Assembly (NCBI GenBank): GCA_030699455.1
Contig: JAUYMN010000028.1
Coordinates: forward strand, 1-39,133
Direction of reading: 5' to 3'
DNA: 39,133 nt
From: Nanobdellota archaeon
GTDB taxonomy: Archaea > Nanobdellota > Nanobdellia > SCGC-AAA011-G17 > UBA489
Part shown: in pieces, positions 10,063 to 17,878 of the stretch
Layout: every line of letters begins with the position of its first letter
Position numbering within the stretch: position 1 is the stretch's first letter
Translations under genes and position numbers: made by a program
Notes under the pieces: generated by a model
What the model was told of the DNA's origin: nothing
Databases searched by the model: none
The model's input: only the letters and a program-made list of their open reading frames with translations

Positions 10063-10650
10063 ATGAAACAAGAGTTATCTGGGAAAATAACAAGAGACAT
10101 GACAATAGGGGATGTGCTTAAAAATTATCCAGAAAAGGCTATGAAATTGTCTGAGATTATGACAGCTGCAGGACTGCATTGTGTAGGTTGTGGTGCGTCT
10201 ACTTTTGAGACAATTGAGCAAGGTGTTATGGTACATGGATTTACAGATGAACAACTAATAAAACTAGTTGACGATTTGAATGCTGTTCTTGACGAGAAGG
10301 AAACTGAAATGGAAACAAAAAATGGAGTTCTATTAAAGCTTACTAACTCTGCTGTTGTGAAAGTAAAAAATATAATGAACAATGAAAGTAAAAATGAGTC
10401 TGGGCTGAGGGTTGCAGTACTTTCAGGGGGCTGTGCAGGTCATTCTTATGATTTAAGTATCCAAGACGAGCCCAAAGAAGGTGATTATATTTTTGAACAA
10501 GATGGTGTAAAAATATTTGTAGATAAGGCAAGCCTGCCAATGCTGGAAAATGTTGAAATAAATTATATTGATACACTTCAGGAAAGTGGATTTAAATTTG
10601 AAAATCCAAATACTACTGGAGGGTGTGGTTGTGGGAAATCATTCAACTGA
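10063..10650 (+). CDS. DUF1858-like domain fused to an A-type (IscA/HesB) Fe-S carrier
   Basis: N-terminal AGLHCVGCGASTFETIEQGVMVHG; C-terminal A-type motif GGCAGHSY...GGCGCGKSF. Confidence 0.88.
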   Translation: MKQELSGKITRDMTIGDVLKNYPEKAMKLSEIMTAAGLHCVGCGASTFETIEQGVMVHGFTDEQLIKLVDDLNAVLDEKETEMETKNGVLLKLTNSAVVKVKNIMNNESKNESGLRVAVLSGGCAGHSYDLSIQDEPKEGDYIFEQDGVKIFVDKASLPMLENVEINYIDTLQESGFKFENPNTTGGCGCGKSFN

Positions 10651-10785
10651 TTTTTAACAAGGTGTAGCCTATCAATGATAAAATAATTGACAGGGCTATG
10701 AGCCTTTTTTCGATGAAGAGTAGTTGCATAATTTAGCCATGTTTTTCTGTTAAATAAACTGTGCTAAAAATAAGCCGGATAGTTT

Positions 10786-11448
10786 TTACTCTTTGTATTC
10801 ATGATTTATTATGTCTATTATTTTTTCTGCTTTTTTTTCACCCATTTTGTCTATTTTTCTAATCTCTTCTTCTCTTGCAGTAAATAGCTCTCTTATTGTT
10901 TTGAAGTGCCTTAATAATGATTTTGCAAGCGAAGGGCCTACTCCCGGGAGTGTTTCTACAAGATACTCCTGTTGCTCTTTTAATGTTGGCGCTTTTCTTT
11001 TTTGTATCAGAGAATAATGCTTTGATGGTTTTTCCATTCTTTTTGCAATGACTGCTAATAAGGAAGCAGTGTCTTTTGATGTTTTTGTATGTATTGTAGG
11101 GATTTGAAAGTCAATTGCAATTGATGCCAGCATACCTCTTATAGCATTTGGGTGGAAGTTTCTCAAGGTGTATATATTTCTGTCTCCCTCTATTATGAGA
11201 AGTTGTCTTGAAAAGTTTTTTTTCAAATCCAGCAATTGCCTCAAAATTCTTTTATCAACTATTGAGCTAAGGAAATCGCTTTGTGTTTTTTTCTCAACTC
11301 CAAGACTATGCACATTCCCATCTCTGTCTTTTGTTTCTATTATGTAATCTGCAAATGGCAGTTGCTTCAAATCTACATCAAAACCCTTTTTAGCTAAATC
11401 AACAATTATTCCAGATTTTTTTTCCCTAACGTCAACAATTATCTTCAT
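10786..11448 (-). CDS. XPF/ERCC4-type nuclease (Hef nuclease half) with C-terminal HhH; ORF could open at TTG 11454
   Basis: VDVREKKSGI, VEKKTQSDFLSSIVDKR (ERKxxxD-like), HhH LPGVGPSLAKSLLRHF. Confidence 0.9.
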   Translation of the reverse strand: MKIIVDVREKKSGIIVDLAKKGFDVDLKQLPFADYIIETKDRDGNVHSLGVEKKTQSDFLSSIVDKRILRQLLDLKKNFSRQLLIIEGDRNIYTLRNFHPNAIRGMLASIAIDFQIPTIHTKTSKDTASLLAVIAKRMEKPSKHYSLIQKRKAPTLKEQQEYLVETLPGVGPSLAKSLLRHFKTIRELFTAREEEIRKIDKMGEKKAEKIIDIINHEYKE

Positions 11449-12934
11449 CTTCAAGATTTTTCTTCATATAGCCAAGCAGATTGTGCATTTTTGTTTCTTT
11501 CCTTTTTGCTGTCCATAGCATCGCTTCGTCAAGCGTTTTTTCTGCAATAAGGTTTATTATTTTTCCTGGCTTTATTCTCGCAACTCTTCCGGATCTCTGA
11601 ATTTTTCTTATTTCCGAGGCAGTATGGTCATAGAAAACAGCTAAATCCAATGATCCGATTGATATTCCTTCTTCTCCTATCGACGTGCATACTATGATGT
11701 TAAAGGCATTTCTGTTGAATTTGTCTATTGCCACCAATTGATTTTTTTGTGACAAACCTCCCGATTGTCCTATCAGTTTTACTGGTATTGCTCCTTGTAT
11801 TTTTGATAATTCTTTTTTTATTTCTTCTACTGTTGAACGGTAATTTGCAAATATTATTGTTTTTGTATTTGGATTATCTTTTAATTCCTTTGATATTATC
11901 TTCTTTAGTTCTTCCAATTTTGGATGTAATTGATTTTTGTCTATTATTCCTTTTGTCAGTGATATTGCGTTTTCTATGCTTTTGTTTTTTAGTATATTTT
12001 TTGCAGCTTTGCTTTTTTCAGATTTTAACTTTTGAAAGTAGTCCATAAGTGACTTAGGGGTTTGTGTTTCAATAAGACCTTGCGCATGGCTTATTTTTAT
12101 CATCTCAGCTATTTCTGATATTGCACGGTATGCTGAAAAATCCCCTTTTCTAATTCTTGTCTGGAAATTTTTTTGATATAATAATAAGTCTGTCTTGTTT
12201 ATCAGAGATTTTGGTTTTGTTATTCCATATCTCTTTAGCCCAGATGCCTTTGTAATATAATAACTTTTTAATATATTCTGGATTAACTGAAAATCTTTTG
12301 GAAGGGGCAATCTTATGTCTATGCTTTCTTTTTTTTGGATATGCTCAGCAATGTCTACATCTTCCTCAGTTCTTAGCTCTATGTTTTCTATGAACAAATT
12401 TGAGCATACTTCTGATATCTTTTCTTTTGTTGCACCTGGTGATGCTGTTAAGGCAAGAATAAGTTTGTCTTTTGCATTTTTCATGTAATTTTCCGCAACT
12501 ATGGTGTTTGCAAATTTTTCCTTTGAGCGATGGCATTCATCCACGACTAATAGAGATGTATTTTCAAATGATATTCTGTCATTTTGCAAGTCAAATTGTA
12601 TTGTTTGTGGTGTTGCTACAATTACCTTTGATGTTTTGAAAACTACTGACCTTTCTTCCGAGTTTATCGCACCAGTTAATAACGATATTTTTTCTGTTGG
12701 GATATCTGTAGAGTGCCGTATCTCATTTGCTATTTGTGATGAAAGGGGCTTTGTCGGCGAGATGATGACAATATTGCTTTCAGGGTTCTTATTTAGTCTG
12801 TAGACAGTCATCATTATGGCAAGCTTTGTCTTTCCTGTTCCTGTTGGAAGACAGATTAGGCTATTTTTTTCTTTTGCAGAAATAAATATGTTTTCCTGAT
12901 ATCTTCTCGGCAAAAAATTTGTTATTTTGTACAT
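11432..12934 (-). CDS. SF2 DEAD/H helicase (Hef helicase half)
   Basis: LPTGTGKTKLA, VVDECHR, LTASPG, motif VI QRSGRVAR; overlaps the nuclease ORF. Confidence 0.9.
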   Translation of the reverse strand: MYKITNFLPRRYQENIFISAKEKNSLICLPTGTGKTKLAIMMTVYRLNKNPESNIVIISPTKPLSSQIANEIRHSTDIPTEKISLLTGAINSEERSVVFKTSKVIVATPQTIQFDLQNDRISFENTSLLVVDECHRSKEKFANTIVAENYMKNAKDKLILALTASPGATKEKISEVCSNLFIENIELRTEEDVDIAEHIQKKESIDIRLPLPKDFQLIQNILKSYYITKASGLKRYGITKPKSLINKTDLLLYQKNFQTRIRKGDFSAYRAISEIAEMIKISHAQGLIETQTPKSLMDYFQKLKSEKSKAAKNILKNKSIENAISLTKGIIDKNQLHPKLEELKKIISKELKDNPNTKTIIFANYRSTVEEIKKELSKIQGAIPVKLIGQSGGLSQKNQLVAIDKFNRNAFNIIVCTSIGEEGISIGSLDLAVFYDHTASEIRKIQRSGRVARIKPGKIINLIAEKTLDEAMLWTAKRKETKMHNLLGYMKKNLEDEDNC

Positions 12935-12976
12935 TTTATTGATAACTCTTAAAAACAGACTGGATTATTAGGCTTT

Positions 12977-13252
12977 ATGCTTGTTCAGTTACTGGGGGTT
13001 ATGGACTTATTGGCAGGTGTTTTGCTAATTTTATCAAGGTTTGGGTTTGAAGGGCAAGTTATGTTTTATGTTGGGATAATTGTGCTTATTAAATCATTGG
13101 TTTTTTTTGGTGATATAGTCGGTTTGTTGGATATTGCAGGAGCCATTTTTTTAATAGCAATAGCAGTGTATTCAATCGAGCCTTATGGATTTATTGTTGG
13201 GATTTTCTCTTTATGGTTTTTGCAGAAGGGTTTTTTTAGCTTTGTTACTTAG
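12977..13252 (+). CDS. Small multi-pass membrane protein
   Basis: 91 aa, hydrophobic throughout with short polar turns. Confidence 0.6.
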   Translation: MLVQLLGVMDLLAGVLLILSRFGFEGQVMFYVGIIVLIKSLVFFGDIVGLLDIAGAIFLIAIAVYSIEPYGFIVGIFSLWFLQKGFFSFVT

Positions 13253-13985
13253 TTATTATGAAACTTTTTATGTAAAATGCTGAAGCAACTAAAATTGAAA
13301 ATAAAAGTGCAAAAACAATCGACCCTATTGGTGAGGTGAATTTTGTAAGGTAATATGCCAGGACTATCATAGTAATTGAAAATATATAAATGGTTGGAGA
13401 ATAAAAAAATGCAGTTGTCCCATTCAGCCTTGATATTGGTAGCATGCTACTGAAAGCTATTGAGAAGGGAATCAATGAGAGGTTGCTTATTCTTGCTATG
13501 TCTGATGCCGTAAGAAGTATCCCTATGAGCGCCAATGTTAAAGGGCCTATTACAGATATCAATCCGAGCTCCCCTTCTGTTGGCATCTCAAACTTTTTAC
13601 CAAATCTGGAATGTTTGGTTGATTCATATTCAGGCATCAAGACTGCCGAGAAGAAAATTTTTCCATAACTCATAAATGCTATCAGCAGTGGAAGTATTAT
13701 CCCAACAGGTATCCCTTTTTTTCTACTTGACTTTTCAAATCCCATTCTATCTATCTTCCAAATATTAAACTTGACTGTTACCCCATTTTTTTCAGAATAC
13801 CATTTTGTTATTCTAATAAAAATTATGATGAAGATTAATGAAATTAATATGTACTGCACCAAGTTTTGTAGCCAATAGGATGTATTGAATACTTCTTTTT
13901 TATCATTAAAACCAAAAACAAAACCAAGAACTACTGCAGATATTATGGCAGGTGTTAATTCCTGCCAACTGTTTTTTTTGACCAT
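13245..13985 (-). CDS. M50/site-2-protease-like membrane protein, apparently without catalytic motif
   Basis: VIGPLTLALIGI (GPxxN-like) and LPISRLNG (LPxxxLDG-like) membrane motifs; no HExxH found. Confidence 0.55.
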   Translation of the reverse strand: MVKKNSWQELTPAIISAVVLGFVFGFNDKKEVFNTSYWLQNLVQYILISLIFIIIFIRITKWYSEKNGVTVKFNIWKIDRMGFEKSSRKKGIPVGIILPLLIAFMSYGKIFFSAVLMPEYESTKHSRFGKKFEMPTEGELGLISVIGPLTLALIGILLTASDIARISNLSLIPFSIAFSSMLPISRLNGTTAFFYSPTIYIFSITMIVLAYYLTKFTSPIGSIVFALLFSILVASAFYIKSFIITK

Positions 13986-14650
13986 TTTTTTAATGTTCTT
14001 GTTATGCCTTCGATATGACCTGCGCCAACGACTGCAACTATCTTCCCATCTTTGTTTTCTTGTGATAGTTTATTTAAAGCTTTTGACATATGCTGGTCTC
14101 TATCGCTGATTAGTGCCTGATATATTGTTGGGTAATCTTTCTTTAACTTTTTTGAAAGAAGGGATATTTTTTCTTTTGAAGGCACCTTATTGAGGTCTAT
14201 CTTCAATTGCTTTTTTGATGTGAAAACTGTTGCCAGAACATCTCTTATAAACATGAATCTTTCTTTCCATGTGATTCTTTTGGATATGTTCCTTAAAGTA
14301 ATTGATATGTCCTGGTCTATTAATGCTATTGAAATATTTAGTTCTTTTGCAAGTTTTATTGCTGTTTTCATTTCTGAACCAGGAACGATGCCTGTTTCTT
14401 TTCCTAATTTTTGAGATATCCATGCTCCAATAACCCTAAATAGAAATCCCTTCATGCCAATCTTTCTTACTTCTACGAGGGATATTTTTTGCCTTTTTTT
14501 TGAGATAATTGACTGGAATCTTGACCTATCCAGTTCTATTGCTATGATATTTGGTTTTTCTGTTTGGATTGTGGTTTCAACTAAACTTATACTTTCTTTT
14601 GAAATGTGAGAGGTTCCAACCAAAACAATGTTTTTAAATTTCTTTAGCAT
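13955..14650 (-). CDS. TraB/PrgY family protein
   Basis: VGTSHIS, AIELDRSRF, SDRDQHM, VVGAGHIEGI. Confidence 0.88.
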   Translation of the reverse strand: MLKKFKNIVLVGTSHISKESISLVETTIQTEKPNIIAIELDRSRFQSIISKKRQKISLVEVRKIGMKGFLFRVIGAWISQKLGKETGIVPGSEMKTAIKLAKELNISIALIDQDISITLRNISKRITWKERFMFIRDVLATVFTSKKQLKIDLNKVPSKEKISLLSKKLKKDYPTIYQALISDRDQHMSKALNKLSQENKDGKIVAVVGAGHIEGITRTLKKWSKKTVGRN

Positions 14651-14718
14651 AGATAGAATAGCACGGAAACTTTTATAAAGATTAACTAACTTTCAGGCAT
14701 CATTGGGAGGCTTAAAAC

Positions 14719-15018
14719 ATGCTTAAACTAAAAAAGATGACTTCTGTATATGACATGAAGGTTTTTACTGATTCCGGTGAGTATTTCGGTGATGTTGAAG
14801 AATCAATCGTAACAATGAATAAGGTATTTGGGTGGAGAATTAGGGCTACTAGGAATTCGTCTCTTTCCAGAGTCTTGGGTGGTGCCAAGGGCGTAATTGT
14901 GCCACATAGACTGGTTAAGGCCGTTGGTGATATTATGGTTATAAGCAAGACAGCCATTCCGGAATATGACGAGATTGGAGAAGATTCTGTTGCAGGCATG
15001 TCCGAACGGGATAATTGA
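14719..15018 (+). CDS. PRC-barrel domain protein
   Basis: Single-domain 99 aa, DMKVFTDSGEYFGDVEE...GWRIRATRNS...IVPHRLVKAVGDIMVIS. Confidence 0.8.
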   Translation: MLKLKKMTSVYDMKVFTDSGEYFGDVEESIVTMNKVFGWRIRATRNSSLSRVLGGAKGVIVPHRLVKAVGDIMVISKTAIPEYDEIGEDSVAGMSERDN

Positions 15019-15050
15019 TTATTATGTGCAATCAAAAGGGGTGCAAATGA

Positions 15051-15593
15051 TTGGTTTCACCATTATATGATGGAATAAATTTCATGAAGTCTTTTGGCAT
15101 ATTTGATGTAGTTCTTCCATTTCTTCTTGTTTTTACTGTTGTTTTTGGAGTTCTTGAAAAAACAAAGATATTTGGCACTGAGGGTGATAAAAAAACCACT
15201 AGAAAAAATCTGAATGCAATGGTGGCATTTGTTGTTGGTTTCTTTGTTGTTGTTGCAACACAGATAGTATATTTAATTCAGACAGCTTTGCCAATTATAA
15301 TGCTGATTTTGGTTTTGGTAATTGCATTCATGATCGTATATGGTTCTACATTGTCTGAGGGAGAAATAGATATATGGAGCCACTTTGGAAAGGGAAGGGG
15401 CTATTTTGCATTTGGCATTATAATCGCAATAATCGCAATTGTTCTTGGTGCCATGGGCATGCTGGGGAGTTTTATAGAATGGTTGTATGCTAATATTAGT
15501 GGAACAATTTTGTCTTCTGCAATACTCTTAGTAATTATAGGTATATTTATGGCAATAGTGCTCAAAGGCAAGAACACAGAGGATAGCAGTTGA
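15051..15593 (+). CDS. Membrane protein, tandem paralog 1 (TTG start)
   Basis: FDVVLPFLLVFTVVFGVLEKTKIFG...NLNAMVAFVVGFF shared with the next two genes. Confidence 0.8.
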   Translation: MVSPLYDGINFMKSFGIFDVVLPFLLVFTVVFGVLEKTKIFGTEGDKKTTRKNLNAMVAFVVGFFVVVATQIVYLIQTALPIIMLILVLVIAFMIVYGSTLSEGEIDIWSHFGKGRGYFAFGIIIAIIAIVLGAMGMLGSFIEWLYANISGTILSSAILLVIIGIFMAIVLKGKNTEDSS

Positions 15594-15645
15594 GAATGAG
15601 AACTAATAAAAAGGAGTTTGAACTGTAATATATAGAGGTGTATGC

Positions 15646-16191
15646 ATGGATTTTTATCAATTGATGGCAAACTTTGATCAAATAGGTGGTTTTGATTTAT
15701 TGCTACCATTTATGTTAGTCTTTACCATAGTTTTTGCTGTTCTTGAAAAAATAAAATTATTTGGCAGTAAAAGCAAAAACATCAATGCAATAGTGTCATT
15801 AGTTGTTTCAATATTCTTTTTGAATAACACCTACTTAATTTTTGTTTTGCAGGGATTTCTACCAAGCGTCGCAATTATACTTATTGTGTTTTTGATGTTC
15901 CTATTAGTGTTTGGTGTATTTTCCGGAGAGGGTGATTTTCAAGGAAAGGCATTGGGGTGGGCTTTTGTTGCATCTTTAATTGCAATTGGCTTTGCATTGT
16001 TTAGTGATATATTTACACCAGGACTGCCAGGAGGAAGCGCTATTTCTCAGTTCTATCGTGCCAATACTTTTCTAATTTGGCTACTAGTGCTTGCAGCAGT
16101 GTTTATTATGTCCGTGATGAAAAGTGACAAGACAAATAGAGGGTCATTCTTTCAGGACATAGCAGATAGCTTTGAAAGAAAAAATAAGTGA
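15646..16191 (+). CDS. Membrane protein, tandem paralog 2
   Basis: FDLLLPFMLVFTIVFAVLEKIKLFG...NINAIVSLVVSIFF. Confidence 0.82.
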   Translation: MDFYQLMANFDQIGGFDLLLPFMLVFTIVFAVLEKIKLFGSKSKNINAIVSLVVSIFFLNNTYLIFVLQGFLPSVAIILIVFLMFLLVFGVFSGEGDFQGKALGWAFVASLIAIGFALFSDIFTPGLPGGSAISQFYRANTFLIWLLVLAAVFIMSVMKSDKTNRGSFFQDIADSFERKNK

Positions 16192-16197
16192 TAAAAA

Positions 16198-16722
16198 ATG
16201 GCAACCATATTAGATGCATCAGGATTTGGGAGCTTATTGGGTGTTGTGTTTACATTTATACTTGTATTTGCTGCAACGTTTGCAGTTATGAAGAAAGTTA
16301 AGTTTTTCGGGAAAGATAACTCAGGTTTGGATGCTATCATGGCATTCGTTGTTGCTTTTTTCACTATCATGATTCCTGAGGCTCAGGTAGTCATATCTTC
16401 ATTTTTGCCATGGATTGCAGTATTTTTTATGGTTATGATTGCTGTTATTATGTTTTTTATGTTTGTTGGTGTCAAAGACGAAACTATAACTGAGAATGTA
16501 TTACATCAGCCATTTTTTATTACCATTGTGGTGGCAGCTATTGTTATAATATTCCTTGTTTCCATGACCAAGGCGTTTGGATCATTCCTGACAATTGGAG
16601 CTGGCTTTGGATTTTGGGAGACTACAAAGAGATTTTTGTTTAGCAGAAGATTTCTGGGACTAATTTTCATGCTATTCGTTGCTGCGTACACTATCTTGTT
16701 TTTGACACAGAAGAAAAGTTAG
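16198..16722 (+). CDS. Membrane protein, tandem paralog 3
   Basis: LGVVFTFILVFAATFAVMKKVKFFGKDNSGLDAIMAFVVAFF. Confidence 0.8.
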   Translation: MATILDASGFGSLLGVVFTFILVFAATFAVMKKVKFFGKDNSGLDAIMAFVVAFFTIMIPEAQVVISSFLPWIAVFFMVMIAVIMFFMFVGVKDETITENVLHQPFFITIVVAAIVIIFLVSMTKAFGSFLTIGAGFGFWETTKRFLFSRRFLGLIFMLFVAAYTILFLTQKKS

Positions 16723-17394
16723 TTATTTTTTTACTGTTTTCATGATACGTTCTAGTTCTTTTACATTGTTTGCCAGTGGATTGATTATGTTTGATAACAG
16801 CTTACCCATAGCTTTTATCTCAATTCCCAAATCAGATGTACTTTCACCATATTCTCTTACCTTTCCAACTACTGAATTTGAAAGATTTTCAAAGCGATTT
16901 TCCAGCCTCATTAACTCTTGTTTTATTGAATCTAAATCATTGCTCACTCTTTCTTTCCATGCAAGCATATCGCCAAACTCCTCACCCATCTTTTGCCACT
17001 TCTCTTCTATTATGGATTCTGCAATCTCTTCAATGTCTTCTGTTGTTGAACCCATTGTCTGGGCAGGATAACTAAAACTCATTTGTTCAGGCATTGTTTG
17101 TGGTTGATACATTCCTTGTGGTCCTGAATTTGGTGATGGTGGCGATACAACCTCTGCTTCTTCCACTGGCTGTTTTTCTTCTGAGTATATTACAGATGGC
17201 TGCAAAATTGGTTCTTCCTTTATTCTTGGTCCTTCTATAGCAATCTTTGCCTGCGATTGATTAAGTGCCTCAGAAATTTGTTGAAAAGAATATCCATCTG
17301 TCTGCAGGCTTTGAATTATCTCGGTATTTGTCTTACCACTCTTCTGCATTTCCATTACTTTTTCTATAGGGGTATCTTCAGGCAGTTTAATCAC
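16723..17394 (-). CDS. Coiled-coil protein with Pro-rich linker, pilus-locus associated (GTG start)
   Basis: 223 aa, heptad-like C-terminal half; 8-bp overlap with the preceding gene. Confidence 0.7.
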   Translation of the reverse strand: MIKLPEDTPIEKVMEMQKSGKTNTEIIQSLQTDGYSFQQISEALNQSQAKIAIEGPRIKEEPILQPSVIYSEEKQPVEEAEVVSPPSPNSGPQGMYQPQTMPEQMSFSYPAQTMGSTTEDIEEIAESIIEEKWQKMGEEFGDMLAWKERVSNDLDSIKQELMRLENRFENLSNSVVGKVREYGESTSDLGIEIKAMGKLLSNIINPLANNVKELERIMKTVKK

Positions 17395-17785
17395 CTCTTT
17401 CTGTTTTTATAGGATAATCTTTTAATTTAAACTTTTCTAATCTTATTTCTAATTGCTCATCTGTTACTAATTTAAGTATATTTAGCATATCTATATATTT
17501 TTCCAGTATTTTTACTTCGTCCTTCTTTGCAAATATCCTCATTTCCTTTACAACGTCTTTTATTACATCCTGGGTGTTGCTCATTCCAAGACTTGTCTTT
17601 TTTGTTTCTGATGAAATTGTTCTAATTTCCTTCATTAATTTTTTATACTCTTCAATCATATTTTGGTTTATTACTAGGAGTCTTTCTGTGAGTATATTAT
17701 ATTTGCTTTCTAAGGCACGTATTCTTGCGTTTAAATCTGCAATTATGTATGCAGGATCTGTTTCGGTGAATTGTGGCTCTGACAT
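17387..17785 (-). CDS. Coiled-coil protein, pilus-locus associated
   Basis: 132 aa with heptad-like pattern, no hydrophobic segment. Confidence 0.7.
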   Translation of the reverse strand: MSEPQFTETDPAYIIADLNARIRALESKYNILTERLLVINQNMIEEYKKLMKEIRTISSETKKTSLGMSNTQDVIKDVVKEMRIFAKKDEVKILEKYIDMLNILKLVTDEQLEIRLEKFKLKDYPIKTERGD

Positions 17786-17878
17786 TTTACCTCTTTCTAA
17801 TATGACTAGTATTACGGCTTATTTAAATACTTTGTTTGAAGGGATAAATTATATAAATTTGGCAGGCAGATATAGATT

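Noticed and set aside
10651-10785. Possible C/D box sRNA in the intergenic gap
   Set aside because: Only weak C-box-like strings (CGATGA, AATGATA) and no convincing paired D box.
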